Shown here: positions 23,056-36,950 of the stretch, piece after piece
How the letters are laid out: every line of letters starts with the position of its first letter
Numbering within the stretch: the first letter of the stretch is position 1
NCBI RefSeq assembly: GCF_020536995.1
Contig: NC_068362.1
Location: 3,559,173 to 3,623,172 of the forward strand
DNA length: 64,000 nt
Source of the DNA: Dreissena polymorpha
Taxonomy: Eukaryota; Mollusca; Bivalvia; Myida; Dreissenidae
Reading direction: 5' to 3'
Program-made: the position numbers and the translations under genes
The notes under the pieces: generated by a model
What the model was told of the DNA's origin: nothing
The model's database searches: none
What the model saw: only the letters and a program-made list of their open reading frames with translations

Positions 23056-25609
23056 CTAGTCATTGGTCATTAGGCGCACAAGTGCAATGAGTACAAATCC
23101 GATAAAGCTAAACATAATTTTCAGCAATTCTGGATCTTGTGCGCCCAATTCCCGAAATAAAATCTCGAAAAACGTCACAAACAGGAAAGTCCCTGTGGCA
23201 ATTCCTTGCAGAACCGCAGGAACGGTCTCCCTTGCGGTGACGTCATCGAAACTATTTATAGCTTCGCCGATAAGGATTCCGATCGGACTAATAATGGCCA
23301 GGAATACAATAACAAACACGGCTTTCTGAACAGAACAGAACAGAACAGAACTTTATTTGTTTTCACAGGTTACAAAACAATGACATTTTGTAATAACATG
23401 TGAGCATATGTATAAGATAATTACACAGATATGAAACAAACAGTATTATATACGATACATCATAGTAGATCAATTGGGAAAGTGGTTGTCATGTGAAAAT
23501 TCTCCAGTAGAGGGTCAGTAACATAATGGTTATTTAAACAATATATTGTCTACAAACAAAAGAAAATTTGGGTTTCGAACCCGTAGGTGTTGGATAATTA
23601 ATAGTTAAGTACGTATGTGAATTCGTTCTAATTACAAAATAATGTATAGTGTTCACCGACAACCACATTTGTTATAATAGTACTTCTACAAAAGTAACAC
23701 CAACAACAACATTAAATAGTTAACAGTTAGTGGTGGAATATTTATCTGGATACACTCCATATTAAAGATTAGGATTAATGATTTACAACAACAGCGTTAG
23801 TTATAATAATACTTCTAATAATAGTAACAACAACAACAACGATGCTAATAATGATAGTAATACTGATAATGATGATACTAGTAATCATGATGATGATCGA
23901 GATGACGACAATGGTGATGACCATGATGATTATGATAGTGGTGATTATAAAGCTAGGAAGAGCAAATATTACGATTACACTTAACATAAGACAGGGAACA
24001 TAGTTCTACCATTTTTTCATTATTATTATTTATTTATTTTTAATTATTTTTTACGTGACATTTCCTTTATTTAATACATACAAGAACATGCATTCGAGTA
24101 GTGAGTTTTAATTTTTGCAATATCCATTTTTTAATGTGATTTTATGGTTGAACGTAGGTAGGTCTTCCTAGTATAAATAGAGTACTCTCCCGTCTAATAA
24201 AATGAGGGAGGGTAACCGTCGGGGAACTATTAAGCAATTAAATAGTTCGGTTAGACGTTTATCGGGAATTTCAGTTCATAAAATGTAAACGATAATAAGC
24301 GTACAACCCTCTATGGTGCCCCTGCGTTGTGTGGATTGTCGATAGAAGCGATAACTGGCATTTCATTGACGGGAGTGTTATATAAACGTGATGAGACAGT
24401 GTAGCGTAATATTTAATTGATGGATGAGTTGGACTGTTTGTAAACGTAATAGAGTGGAACTTTTAACAATGGCAATTGGATTATTTCGTGCGCCATAGCG
24501 AGGTAGGTTTTATATTATTATGTGGGTCATTAATTCTAGAGTATTAGAGGTATACTTCTCAAAAGAAAATACTGTGTCTTTAGGTACATGTATGCAACTA
24601 TTTTATTACGAGCGCAGAAAGGCATTGATTAAGTGTTTCATAAATAAAGCTGTGTTTTTAAGTGTGACAGGATTGTTAGTGCACATTTCTTTGCGGATGC
24701 GAGAATCTCCAAAGACTGGAGGCCAATTGTGAAGAATACTAGACACTTGTGTAGAGCAACAGCTCCAAGAAGCTGCCAAACCTTGGACGATTTTGTCATA
24801 AGTCCTATCGCCAGACCATCGAAAATCATATGCAGTGACAAGGCAACCATTAAGACAATCCCTCGTATTTTCAAACGTCTGATGTCATCTGCGTCAATGT
24901 CTAAAGCGCTTCGAATGACATCGTGTGTGCTTGGCTTTACGTCAACTTCCGGAGACGCCTTATTGCGAATAATGATCCGGTCACTGTTGTAGAACACGAC
25001 TTCCGTCTGAAACGGCGTCCCATCACGTGACAACCCACTTCCGGCGTAAGGATTGATACCAGATTTGTCTACGGATTCGCCCACAGTGCCATATGTGTGG
25101 TAGGTTAAATCGTCAGCGTATGAGGAGTCTTCGAATTCGCTATGTACTAGAATCTCATTGCCGTTATCTTTGACATCGGCGCTGTTACCAATTCCGTTGC
25201 ATTGTATTTTGTTTTTCTCTTTTTTTCTTATTGTGGCGCTTGTGGCTTCACTGCATTGGAAGTTGAGCCCAAAATAGGACGAGCAACACATATGGGAGAA
25301 ATGCTCAATAGCCAATATCAAGAATAGGCCAATACATAAAAGTAGTTCAGTTAAAGGGTATTCAGTATGATAACTGTAATGTTCAAGCGCATTTTCCATA
25401 GCCTCGCGCGCTTCCGGCAAAAGATTCAAAAGTGATACGCAAAAAAAATACTCCGCCTAAAAGCAGTTCTTCAGGCTGACTGCGCGTTTTAGCTTATCGG
25501 AATTTTCTAAATTATTAATCAGACACTTGACCATCAAAATCGACAAAATTCCACTTAAAATGGATAATCCAAACAAAATAAACAAACTTGCAATCTTGCT
25601 GGAATCCAT
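23056..25609 (-). pseudogene. ZIP transporter copy B, disrupted
   Basis: This duplicate of the gene at 3508-4713 is on the same strand. Loss of one base gives a TAG right after NCF at codon 51, and a nearby 13-base gain restores the frame. In the cytoplasmic loop a 26-base loss plus a 1-base loss (net 27) leaves about 19 residues read in another frame. A 1358-bp insertion (23328-24685) cuts the gene after SLEILASAK, before TM6. The rest, including HMIFDGLAIGL and the C-terminal TM7-8 part, is almost identical to the intact gene. Decay is therefore recent, or conversion from copy A was recent. Splicing out the insertion looks unlikely because no donor site sits at its edge. Confidence 0.9.
23328..24685 (-). 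mobile_element. LINE 3'-end insertion in ZIP pseudogene B
   Basis: It is flanked by TTTCT duplications (23323-23327 and 24686-24690), and copy A has one TTTCT there. On the minus strand it ends with aataaagttctgttctgttc, the AATAAA plus short-repeat tail of CR1/L2-like non-LTR elements. No reverse transcriptase remains in the 1.36 kb, which includes an AAT/GAT/AAC microsatellite (about 23780-23940). Confidence 0.7.
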
Positions 25610-26489
25610 GACTATCGCCCGATTTCGCCAGGTGTTGTTTATCCACAAACGCACAAAGATATTAATATCGGTTACTCTCCACGCACATACGTTTATTGAA
25701 TCACACAACCTTAATTGTAAATACGAACATCCACGCAAGTTAACGTAAATACGGACACGACTGTGGTTTTTGTATCAACAACTGACTATTGTTAAATCGT
25801 TCATGCAAATCACGGTAATTCACGACCATTGAAAACCACAGCGTTGTTTGGTAGACGATTGATGAACTGAGACGAATGGCTTTTGAACGATACAAAAAAA
25901 AAAATTATAACGTGTATTTTTCTTCAATTAGACAATCCAGTACCATGTTCATTCATTAAACTCGACTCAAAGTTCTAAATTAAAAAGCTAACGTTCATCC
26001 ACGTGTATCAAACTGCACATTGTAATGCGTTTTTCAACGATCGCCTGGTCTCAAATATCTTCCATCAAAATGAGCAGTTTTTAACGTCAATTTTAATTAA
26101 CAAGTGTGTTTACGTTTTAAAGCAGTTAATATTATTTGTCTGCATCACTGGTTAAGTTTAACTTAATTAAACGTAATCAGATAAAATAACACATTCGACA
26201 TCATGCATGGTATATGGCCTTTCGTTATTAAACATGTGACCGTGTATCTGTTATATCAAGTCGTATAAACGCAGAGTATCTTTATATGATAAAAACGTGC
26301 GAAAATGTGTCCGGAAAGTTTGTGTGGTCGATGATGTTCGATGCTTTTAAGGTGATTATAAGAGTTGGTATGAAAAATATTTTAGCGAAGGAATAAACAT
26401 AAGTTATTAGGTGGAAATTATTTTATTACGAAATCTTTGTTGATGTTGGCACTGCCGATGATGATGCTAAAGATCACAGAAATGAAGAA

Positions 26490-26640
26490 GAAAAATTGTT
26501 GATGATGATGGTGATGATGATGAGATGGAGGAGGAGGAGGACGACGACGACGACGACGATGGTGATGATGATTAATTGTAATAATAATAATTATTATTAT
26601 TACTATTGTAATTATTATTATTGTTTTTATTATTTTATGA
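26490..26640. repeat. GAT/GAC/AAT microsatellite
   Basis: A compound trinucleotide run stands in copy B where copy A has its (TAG)n array. Confidence 0.85.
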
Positions 26641-27272
26641 CTCACATGAGTACATGTGATGACAATATGAATGAATCAGTATTTTCCTTTTCCGGTCAAA
26701 CCATTCAATACGTTAGATATTATATGTAAATAAGACCTCTAAATGCGACATAACTGGTTATTTGTTGATAGTTAAAGCGATATTGTACGATTTTTAAATG
26801 TGTAAAATTGTAATATATTGATAAAAATATGTTACAGTAACACAAAATAGGCAAGAAAAGTTATACAGTGAAGACGAATTTCATAAAATGCAGCAAAGAC
26901 AAATTAGCGCCCCGAGCCGATTGTGACGAATATATTTCGTACATATTTTCCACAAAAACCGAAGCATTCGTCTTTTTATTAGGATCGGAGTTAGTGTTCG
27001 TGTGTCGTATGAATAGATATCATTGCAGGAAATTAAAATGATCCGTAAAACAAAATTGTGTCTGTTTGTCGTATGAACGAATCTGTACTAAAACTAAATT
27101 TAGATTCACATCGTACATGCATGATATACATGCTGACAAATTCGACTGTACAGACATTTTCGATTTCAAAATTAAATATCTGGCTTATTTAGCATTTTTC
27201 GATACATGTTCTTCTTAACTTTGTTTTTAATTTATATTGAAATATATGTATAATAAGTTTTTACACATTTAT

Positions 27273-27719
27273 TGTAGGATAGGTCACTTTGTGTAATTGT
27301 ATGTGTCTATGTCTCATGTATTATGGTTTATGTCCCTTGTCTTGTATGTGTCCATTTGCTTCTCTTGTGAGATTCAGTCCCTTGTCCTGTGCGCGTCCAG
27401 CCATGTACTGTGATGTCATACTTGTTTTGTCCAGTAAGAATGTGAATTATAAAATAAACAAGGTTTGCATTGGTCAGTTCTAAAACCCTTAGAAAATCCA
27501 GTAAAAATTACTGACCATGCTTTCCTTTGCTCATAGGCTGTCGAAAGACACACTTGTCTTAACACTATTGCTGTGTGCACTTTATCTACCAACCTGGTTT
27601 CTGTATTATATTATATATATTATATATATATATATATATAATTTCCGATATGCTTTCGGGCTCATAAACATCCGAACCTTGGAAGGGCGTTAGTTGTTTC
27701 CAACTCCTACCCCACTACA
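27273..27719 (+). repeat. 5' LTR
   Basis: It matches 35865-36301 along its length. The main length difference is in an internal TA run. It starts TG and ends CA. Confidence 0.95.
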
Positions 27720-30700
27720 TTTGGCTCCCCGACGACGAGACGACGAAACCAGGTTAGAGATTTTTTCCACCACCACGTGCGGGCCACGTGCGGACCACTG
27801 ACGGAGCAGTGTCGGTTAAGGACCCCCTGGAAGCCCACAGAGGTTGAGGACCCCTTGCCGGCGCCATGGGCTGTTTCGTGTAGTGCCTCTGCGTGGATAA
27901 GTTTTTTTCTTTGTTGAAAGTTCTTCAACGAACTTATTAACTTTAAAGCATATTGCTGTTGTTGTTTTTTTTTCTCTTCATTTTCCTTCGTGAGAAGACT
28001 TAAACATTCATCCGTACTTGCTAAGTTTATTATTTCTTCGTTTTCCTTCGTGAGAAGACCAGAACATTCGTCAACTGTGAAGTTCTAAGACGAACTTGTT
28101 AACTTTGTTATTATCTTCATTTTCTTCGCGTTAACTTTATTATTATCTTCATTTTCTTCGCGAGAAGACCAAAACATTTGCAACCCGTGCTGTTTACGTG
28201 TGATTTGTTTACATCACGTGTTAAAGTGAACTTTTGACCTATAGTCAGTTTCCTGACAGAAGATTTCGTTGGGACAGTGTTTTTAGCGTTTTGTGTTTGT
28301 GTGCATTATTTTATGTGATTTTTGGATTTTGTGGACTTTGGATGGACACGTAAGTGGTCACAATTATCGTTCTTTCTTACTTTGTTTCTTGTACTATTTT
28401 ATTGTTATTTTATTGTTGCGCCAATTTTATGCGCAATTATTCGTAAAAAGTTCCTTTTCGGTAACGCATTGTAAATAAACCGAAAGAAAGTATTTTCTGA
28501 ATCTCAGATTGCTATTATTGGAGGTATTAATTGTAAGTTTCATTTAAAATATATGCTTAAAACTGTTGTTTTATTTGATTGCTATATCTATAACGTAATT
28601 GTATTGATGTTTTAACTCGTTAACTGTTGTGTAGTCATATAGTTCCGCGACCCGGAAGTATTTATCATTGAAAGTTTGACAATTCTTCCGAGTAATTTGT
28701 GATTTTAAAACTGTTTAAATTGCATTATTTTAATGGTATTTAACATTTATTGTGTTGTGGAAATAAATTTTAGAAATTCATAGCTTGTATTAATGTATGA
28801 TTTTCATGTAAATATTAATTGAAATTCTTCAGTTTATAATACCTTCAAATTAGAAAGATCAGCTTCTGAAAACTTTAGAACAGAAATTCTGTCAGCGATT
28901 TGTCAGCCAGTTTAATATACAATTCTTAAATTTTCAAGTGAGAAACTGTATTGTTTTGAACCATGTCTTGTGTTTAAAATATTTTCCTTGATAGCACCGT
29001 GTGAGAGCGTTGTGATTTGTCATTGTTCAGTGTTGTGTTGTCCATGTTCAGTGTTCAGTGATTAAGTTCAGTTGCTGTGTTGTTTTGTGAATTATTGTGC
29101 GATACATTCTGCAAGTCCCATATTTGTTTATAAATTTTTGTAATATAAACCTGTTGGCATTTGTAAATATTAAGACATTCAACTGTTTCTGATAAAATAG
29201 TGAAATTAAATTGTTCACATTTTATTTAACATTTAGAAAGATTGTCTCCCAGTTGTTTTAAATTATTAAATTTAAATTAAAGTGTCACTCAAGGTTTTGT
29301 AAATAGTGTATAGTTATTTTGTCTTCAAGGGAAAATTTTATGACATTTTCACTTTTCTAAGGGAAAGTTCAGGTATTTTAATCTGATATTTGTATTGTAT
29401 AACTATTGCATTTTATTTTCAGCTCAAGTGTTGCTGTGTCAAAATGTAATATTCATCTTTTTCAGCTGTTATTACTTTAGGTTGCAGTTGAGGACCAGAG
29501 TGCCACCAAGTTCATTATTTTGGTTTTATAATTTGATTTGCTCTGATTTAAATTTGTACATTGCCCTTGTAGCTTAAGTATTTTTTTTTTATTTCCATCT
29601 GTCTGTTCTTGTTATTTTAATTGAATACCGGTATGAATCATACCATAGTGGAAATGGAAGATCCGCAAGGTGCTGTTGGGGGTAAACGAACAGAGGAAGA
29701 AATGTTGAAAATACTTTCCAAGAAATATGAATTTCATCTTAAGGGAACCCCTTATACTGCAAAGCAAGTAGGAACAAAACCTAAAATGTTGCCATTTGTC
29801 TCAACACCAATTCAACCCCCTTTCTCTCCTTCTGGAAACCAACCTGTTATCTTGTCAAGTGGCCACATTCCCAAAATACCCTCATTTTCAGGGGAATATC
29901 CGGTTCCTAGGAATGAGATAACGTACTGCGAATGGCGTCACAAAGTGAGGTGTTTGATGTAAGATAGTACTTACACTTCCTCACAAGTTATTCAGGCCAT
30001 AAGAAATTCTTTAAGGGGAACGGCCCGAAAGCTTGATGTTTCTTTGGGTGACTCGGCTTCTGTTGATTTAATTTTTCAAAAACTTGATGTTAATTTTGCT
30101 GAGCCCCCCCGTAAGGGTATCACAATGTAGGAATGTGTCAATGCCTCCCAAAAGCTTGAAGAAACAGTTACTTCATTTGGATGTAGGCTGGAGGCCATTC
30201 TGGAGCAGGCGTTCGAAGATGGTCACCTTCCTCGCTCAGCAAAGAATGATCTTATGTGCCAGCGCTTGTGGTCAGGCCTTCACTCAGAGGCATTAAAGAG
30301 CAGCACTCGGCATAAGCTCGATTTTTCCCAACAATATGACCAGCTTCTTAAGGATATCCGGCCGGTTGAAAGAGAATTAAAGTTGTCCAATCCTCCAAAA
30401 ACTAGGGACCTTTTAAATGTTCAAATTCAACCTCCGGATATGCAAAAACAACTCAAAGATTTAGAGTTAAAGTTTAATTCTACTGTTTCAGAGATCCAAT
30501 CCAATGTGGACCAGCGGTTTGCTGATATTATGAAGAAACTGGACAATTTATCTTAACAGCCTTCTTTTTCACAGCCGCCTCAGGTCCAGCAATCTTTGTA
30601 CCATCCATTTCCTACCTCGCAGCAGAATAATCAACAACCCAACAATGTTCGCGGGAGAGGTAATGGCTACCGAGGCAGGGGAGGTATCAGGTACCCAAAA

Positions 30701-33700
30701 GTTTAACCACCTCTGATAGCGGCCGCCCAGAGGTAGGTGAAAATCAAGGTCATTCCAATGTTTCATATGTTTCCCAAACAAGTTCTTCTGTTGCCGCTCG
30801 TTTGGTCGGTGATTGTAATCGAACCAATATTGTTTTCCATTTAGTTCCTTTTGTTGCTTTAATTGATACTGGTTCCATGGTTTTTACTGTATCAAGTTCA
30901 TTTTTCCAGTCTCTTCCAAATTAACCTCCTCTCTGTGATATTTCCAACTTGGGTATTGATTTAAATGTTTCTGTTGCAAATGGCAACAAGTTAGAAATAC
31001 TTGGTTTTATTGAAGCCTCCATTCCCATTCCATTGTTGATTTTTGATGTAGCTTTGCCAGTTTTAGTTGTTCCAGACACCCAGTCTAGTCCATTTTGTCC
31101 TGTTATTTTGGGCACTAATATTATTCGTCGATGTATGTCTGTCGCAGCTGATCTAGAGCTTCCTGATGCTTGGCAGATGACCTTTGACACTTTGGTTTGT
31201 AAACCAGCAACTATTCTTTCCACCAATGAACATACTGTTGAAGTGAAACCATATGAATCTATTTCATATAGTGGAGTTGTGATAGGGCTTAGCCACACCA
31301 AATAGAAGGTTGTCACCGAAAATCTGTCAGATGATGGTCTTTTGATTGTCAGACCCCATGTGGTAAAACTTCCACAACATGGTAAATATGCCAAGATTCA
31401 TGTAAGAGTGTGTACATGACAGCAAAATAAGTTTTCATTAAGCCAAAGACTCCTATTTGTGTTGTTAATGAAGTCACTGTTGTTGATGACATTACTTTTT
31501 CCCCCTTTTCTCCTTCAGTAAATCAGACTTCAAAGGTTTCCAAAACTTTAGATGATTTGGGTATCAAACTTTACACTTCTAATTTGACACCTAAACAGAT
31601 TCTTAGAGCTCGACAAGTCCTTGGAAATTGGAATCATGTTTTTTCCACAGGTCCTACTGATATTGGCCGTTGCAATTTGGTCAAGCACCACATCACGCTT
31701 GATAACGACAGGCCCTTCAAGCAGCCGTACCGTAGGATTCCCCCAGGGATGTTCGAAGAGGTGCGCCAACATGTCAAGGAGATGCAACAGTGCGGTGCAA
31801 TACGTGAGAGTAATTCCCCTTACTCATCAAATTGTGTTTTAGTCCGCAAGACAGATAATTCATTTCGCTTTTGTCTGGATTTCAGGATGCTTAACTCGAG
31901 GACAAGGAAAGATGCTTATATGCTTCCCCGTTTCGATGATACAGTTGATCTACTTGTAAGTTCCATATATTTTTCGAAGCATGATTTACGATCCGTATAT
32001 TGGCAGGTCGAAATGGCTGAAGAAGATTAGGCAAAAACAGCATTTTCTGTTGGCAACTTAGGTTTCTATGAATGTGAGCGCATGCCTTTCGGTCTTGTGA
32101 ATTCAGGCGCAACATTCCAGCGCTGTATAGAAAAATGTTTGAGTGATTTACTCTTACATGAGTGCCTTGTATTTATCGATGACATTTTGGTGTTTTCAGA
32201 TACGTTTGAATCCCACCTTGAGCGATTAACTTCTGGTTTTCAGAGACTTGAGGCGCATGGCCTAAAGCTTAAAGGTGCTAAATGTGAGTTTTTCAACAAC
32301 TCTGGCACATTTTTTCAGAACAAGGTATTGCAACTGACCCTGAAAAGACATCTCCCATTACTTCATGGCCTTTTCCAAAAACACATTACTCAGTTAAGAT
32401 CTTTTCTTGGAACTGCAGGTTTTTACCAGCATTTCATAAAGGACTATGCCAAAATTTCCCAGCCACTAAGCTTTCTTAAAGAAGGGCATGGCCCATCTAC
32501 TAAAAGCAAAATGAAAACCTCCAGTCTGGGGCCATGTCCAACAAGTTTCTTTTGACACCCTCAAGTCCAAATTAACTTCTCCCCCTGTTCTTGCTTTTGC
32601 GGATTACTCCAAACCCTTCATTTTGCATACTGATGCTTATGGCACTGGGTTAGGGGCTGTACTTTTACAGCAACAGGAAGACTCATCTGAGCGTGTTATA
32701 GCTTATGCAAGCCAAGGTCTCCGTCGCAGTGAGCGCAACTATCCTGCAAACAAATTGGAGTTCCTTGCACTGAAATGGGCTATAGCAAACAAATTTCATG
32801 ACTATTTGTATGCAACAACATTTACAGTTACAACTGACAATAACCCTTTAACTTATGTCATGTCTACAGCAAAGCTTGATGCCACCGGTCAGCGATGGGT
32901 CGCCGCTTTATCGATGTACAATTTTGACATTACTTACAAAGCTGGTAAACTCAATTCAGATTGCGATGGTCTTAGCCGGAGACCACAGTTGTTCTCTGAT
33001 GCTATTAAAGCTATTTGTGAGTCTGTTCCTTTTCAGCAACCAGCCGTTGAATTTCTGGCAGGTGTGTCTGCTTCACAGATGGTTACTGTGGATGCAATAC
33101 CTTCGGCTTGTACAGTAAACCAAATTGATTGGTCAAAAGAACAGTCATGTGGCCGTGATATTTCACAAGTCATTGACATGGTTCATAGTGGTACAAAACC
33201 TAAAGCTTTTAAGGATCTACCAGTCAGTGTCGAAAAATTGATTAGGAATTTTGATCGCTTATCACTTTTTGATGAAGTTTTGTATCGCAATTCCATATTA
33301 GATGGTGAACAAGTCAGACAACTCGTGGTGCCATACTCCTATCGCTTAATAGCATGTCGGGGTGTGCATGATGATGTTGGCCATCCAGGGCGCGTCAAGT
33401 CTCTATGGCTTGCTCGACAGCGTTTTTACTGGCCAGGCATGGAACAGTGCATTGACAGCCATGTTTCTAACTGTAGGAGTTGTATTTGCAGTAAAACACC
33501 AATTGTTCCTTCTGCGAATCTAATTCCTATGGAGACCTCCAGGCAAATGCAACTAGTTTGCATTGATTTTCTTAAAGTTGATCAACGTAAATGTGGTTAT
33601 GAGGATGTGTTGGTTATAACGGACCATTTTACCCGTTATGCCAAGGCAATCCCTTGTCGCAATCAGAAGGCGACAACAACTGCCAAGGTCTTGTTCGAAC

Positions 33701-35864
33701 ATTTTATTGCTCATTACTCATTCCCTGAGCAACTCCATTCTGATCAAGGCAGAAACTTTGAGAGTCAGGTCTTCAAGGAACTTTGCAACCTTGCAAATGT
33801 TCGGAAGACCCGGACCACACCTTTCATCCCATGGGTAATCCATCAGCAGAGCGGTTTAACCGTACCTTGCTCCGCATGTTGGGTACTCTGTGTGATGAGA
33901 AGAAGTCAAATTGAATAGACTACATCTCTTCATTGGTACAGGCATACAATGCTACAAAGAGCAGCTCCACTGGGTATTCCCCACATTTCTTAATGTTCGG
34001 GTGGCACCCAAGATTACCGGTTGATGCATATCTTGGCACAACTCCAGGAAATGACGGAGAGGCATGTCACTCTGCATACATTTTAAAATTGCAGGAACGC
34101 CTCAAATTCGCATACAGAGTTGCTGGTGAGTACGCCAAAAAGCGTGCAGCACAAAACAAAGCTCTGTATGACAGTAAAGTTAAAGAGAATCAGATCTGCA
34201 TTAACGATCTTGTACTTGTTAGACAAGTCAATCTGCAAGGCAGACATAAATTGGCTGACAAATGGGAGAGAGAACCATACATTGTTCTTGATATCTCATA
34301 TGAAGGCCAGCCTGTGTACAGAGTACAGAGAGAGAACCGCAGGGGACCTATTCGAACTCTGCACAGGAACATGTTGTTACCTTTTGTTTCTATCCCAGAA
34401 CCTGAACAGGAATCACAAACTGTCCGCAAGGTCAAAACGTGTTCAAAGCCTAGTCAAAATTCTGGTAGTGATAGTGACTCTAGTTCAAATTCTGATTCGT
34501 CTGTACAACTTTACATAATTCCACAGAGAAGGAACCCTAACACTTGTATTGCTGTAACTCCAGGCCCAGTGACCAGCATCAGTAACCCTGTTAATTATCA
34601 TTCTTCGCAATCTCACTCACCTGATTCTATTTCACAGCCCAGTCTTGTACGTCCAAGCAACCAGTCAGTCACAGGCAGTCATTCCACTCCTGTAGAAATT
34701 CCTGTGGGTTCACCTCTTTCCCACGAATCAAGTTCTAGTAGCAGTTCTCTTACCCAGTCTATACATGAGAATTTTCCACCTAGCAGACCCGAACGCCAAC
34801 GGAGCCCACCAGACCTGTTTGGGGAATGGAAATTTGCACAGACTGCAGAGTATTTTGTTTAATGCATCCATTTTGTTTCAAATTTCAGATATTCGAGTTT
34901 GGTGTTTTGTAACCTCTAATGGTTGCTTGTAACCTACCGAGTCCAGTGTTGCATTTAAGTGTAGATATCATTATTTGTACGATTTCAAGCTTTGTTAATT
35001 TTATTTTTGTATTAAGTTGAAAGTTGAACCATGTTTGTTACCATGGTTATGTATACATGTTTCAACAAGATACAGAATATAATATCCATTTGTATTCTGA
35101 AATCATTTAATTGTGATTTTTGTCTGTGCAACCATTTTATTTTTGCATGTCTTGATCTTACATGTTTAAAGATCAATTTCTACTTTATTTGGGAAATATC
35201 TTTGAAAAAAGGTGTTAACAGCTCCAAATAAACCATATACTGGTATAGATGTCTCTTAAATTGTAAATATTGTATCAATATTGTATCATTTTTTAAATGA
35301 AAGTGGTGAAAGTTTATTTTTTGTTCAGTGATTTTGAACAGACACCATATCAACTATTTGCATTAAAATAATATTTAGTATGGGAATTTTTCATTTGAAA
35401 TGTATGCAAACCACATAAGTATTGTTTAAAACTTTTGTTTGTTTGTGCATCAGATAAATGTGTTTAAAGTTTTTATGAATTTTAAACATTTTCTAAGTTT
35501 GTCTTTTCACTTGATACATTTTTTCACGAATTAAGGTCATGTAACATGGGAGACAACTCTTCTAAACCTTGCATTTAAGTTTAACAGAAGTAACTCCCCT
35601 TTGACTCTTAATGTTTTCATAATAGTACAATGTACATGTAATTGTGTATATCATTTATGTGTTAATTGTTATTCGAGGTTCGATGTTGTTTTTTTAGTAA
35701 GGCCTGCCCTATTTATCTATCACTAAATTTATGCCTTCTATTAAATTGTAATTGTTGTAATGCTTGTAATTACAAAATAATTACAAATATTTATTTCCTC
35801 TTCTGGGAATAAGTTATTTTAAAAGTTAAAATGTATGGAGACATTTTGAAGTAGGGAGGGACTG

Positions 35865-36301
35865 TGTAGGATAGGTCACTCTGTGTAACTGTTTGTGTCT
35901 ATGTCTCATGTATTATGGTTTATGTCCCTTGTATTGTATGTGTCCATTTGCTTCTCTTGTGAGATTCAGTCCCTTGTCCTGTGTGCGTCCAGCCATGTAC
36001 TGTGATGTCGTACTTGTTTTGTCCAGTACGAATGTGAATTATCAACTAAACAAGATTTGCATTTGTCAGTTCTAAAACCCTTAGAAAATTCAGTAAAAAT
36101 TACTGACCATGCTTTCCTTTGCTCATAGGCTGTCGAAAGACACACTTGTCTTAACACTATTGCTGTGTGCACTTTATCAACCAACCTGGTTTCTGTATTA
36201 TATTATATTTATTATATATATAATTCCCGATATACTTTCGGGCTCATAAACATCCGAACCTTGGAAGGGCGTTAGTTGTTTCCAACCCCTACCCCACTAC
36301 A
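35865..36301 (+). repeat. 3' LTR
   Basis: It matches 27273-27719 and is preceded by a purine-rich tract and followed by TTAT. Confidence 0.95.
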
Positions 36302-36516
36302 TTATGTTAACTCATAAATATTGACAACATCGTATAATCTCGCTTTAAGTTGCAGTGTGGGAAACTATTTACTGAAAATGTCCTTCTCTGCTTAACAGAG
36401 ATACCACTGTTGTGCATATCTGAAAGTTTTAAAACCACACTCATCAGCAGATATGGAAAGTTAAACATATTACAAGAACTTGATGCGTGTAAACAAAATG
36501 CTTCATTAGCATACCA

Positions 36517-36950
36517 GGTTGAAGGATCACGTGACTTGGTGGGGTTCACACTTAAACTAAAATGGATGTAAACACACCCGTAGGTGCATAAACTAGTGCA
36601 TAAAAGACAGTTTTTTATGCTGCTTATGGCAATGTGAAATACATCAGAATTACTTCATTTAATAAGGTTGTGTTCTAGGCCAAAAATTCGATGAGAACCG
36701 CATTCATCTACACGGTTATGCTGCACGCAACGTGAAATTTGGGCAACGATTTCAGACGTATTAAAGTATTTATTCTTAACGCTTAAGATATCGGCACACA
36801 CTGCAACAAAAACTGTCTTTTAAGCACTAAATATGTTTGCAAATATATTTAAATAACTTAGATATTTGCAAAAAGAAAGTTCTTAACGGTGTGTTTGTAT
36901 TCTGTCCAGCCCGTGTCTAAACCCCTGAAAACCCCGTTGATCCTGCACCC
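36517..36950. mobile_element. hAT-like non-autonomous element, inverted copy
   Basis: It is the reverse complement of the element at 353-823: ggatcacgtgactt at the left and accccgttgatcctgcaccc at the right. Flanking octamers (gcatacca and tgatacta) agree at 5 of 8. It sits near the right edge of copy B, where copy A has none. Confidence 0.6.

Larger units (their letters stand above)
14382..26771. repeat. Segmental duplication, copy B (with insertions; resumes at 36349)
   Basis: This is the second copy of the unit seen at 1-7030, same orientation. Relative to A it lacks about 160-505 and has gained the insertions at 16082-20968, 21119-21367, 23328-24685 and 26776-36344. A local tandem duplication of about 144 bp lies near 21412-21650. 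From about 22090 to 23320 it is almost identical to A, while the outer parts are visibly more diverged. Confidence 0.85.
27273..36301 (+). mobile_element. Ty3/gypsy-type LTR retrotransposon, broken fossil
   Basis: The LTRs of 447 and 437 bp (27273-27719 and 35865-36301) begin TGTAGGATAGG and end CCCCACTACA, with TTAT on both outer sides. A purine-rich tract (gtagggaggga) precedes the 3' LTR. A 1.9-kb leader comes first, then a gag-like region (about 29.6-30.6 kb) and a protease-like stretch (about 30.8 kb). Reverse transcriptase (about 31.6-32.5 kb), RNase H (about 32.6-33.0 kb) and integrase (about 33.3-34.4 kb) follow, with a Ser-rich tail to about 34.86 kb. The order PR-RT-RH-IN places it with Ty3/gypsy. 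I see no envelope gene. It looks broken, with roughly six to eight breaks. By hand the LTRs differ at about 17 of 425 aligned sites (about 4%), so it is moderately young. Confidence 0.9.
26776..36344. mobile_element. TTAA-target TIR element, split by an LTR retrotransposon
   Basis: TTAA lies at 26772-26775 and 36345-36348. Terminal inverted repeats are AGCGATATTGTACGAT and, on the other strand, AGCGAGATTATACGAT (14 of 16). Without the LTR element it is about 540 bp and non-coding. Copy A has the empty site at about 6841-6845, flanked by the same ttatttgttgat on the left. Confidence 0.8.

Noticed and set aside
24520-24732. 70-codon plus-strand frame near the insertion edge
   Set aside because: Spans the junction of the LINE insertion and the antisense of ZIP copy B.
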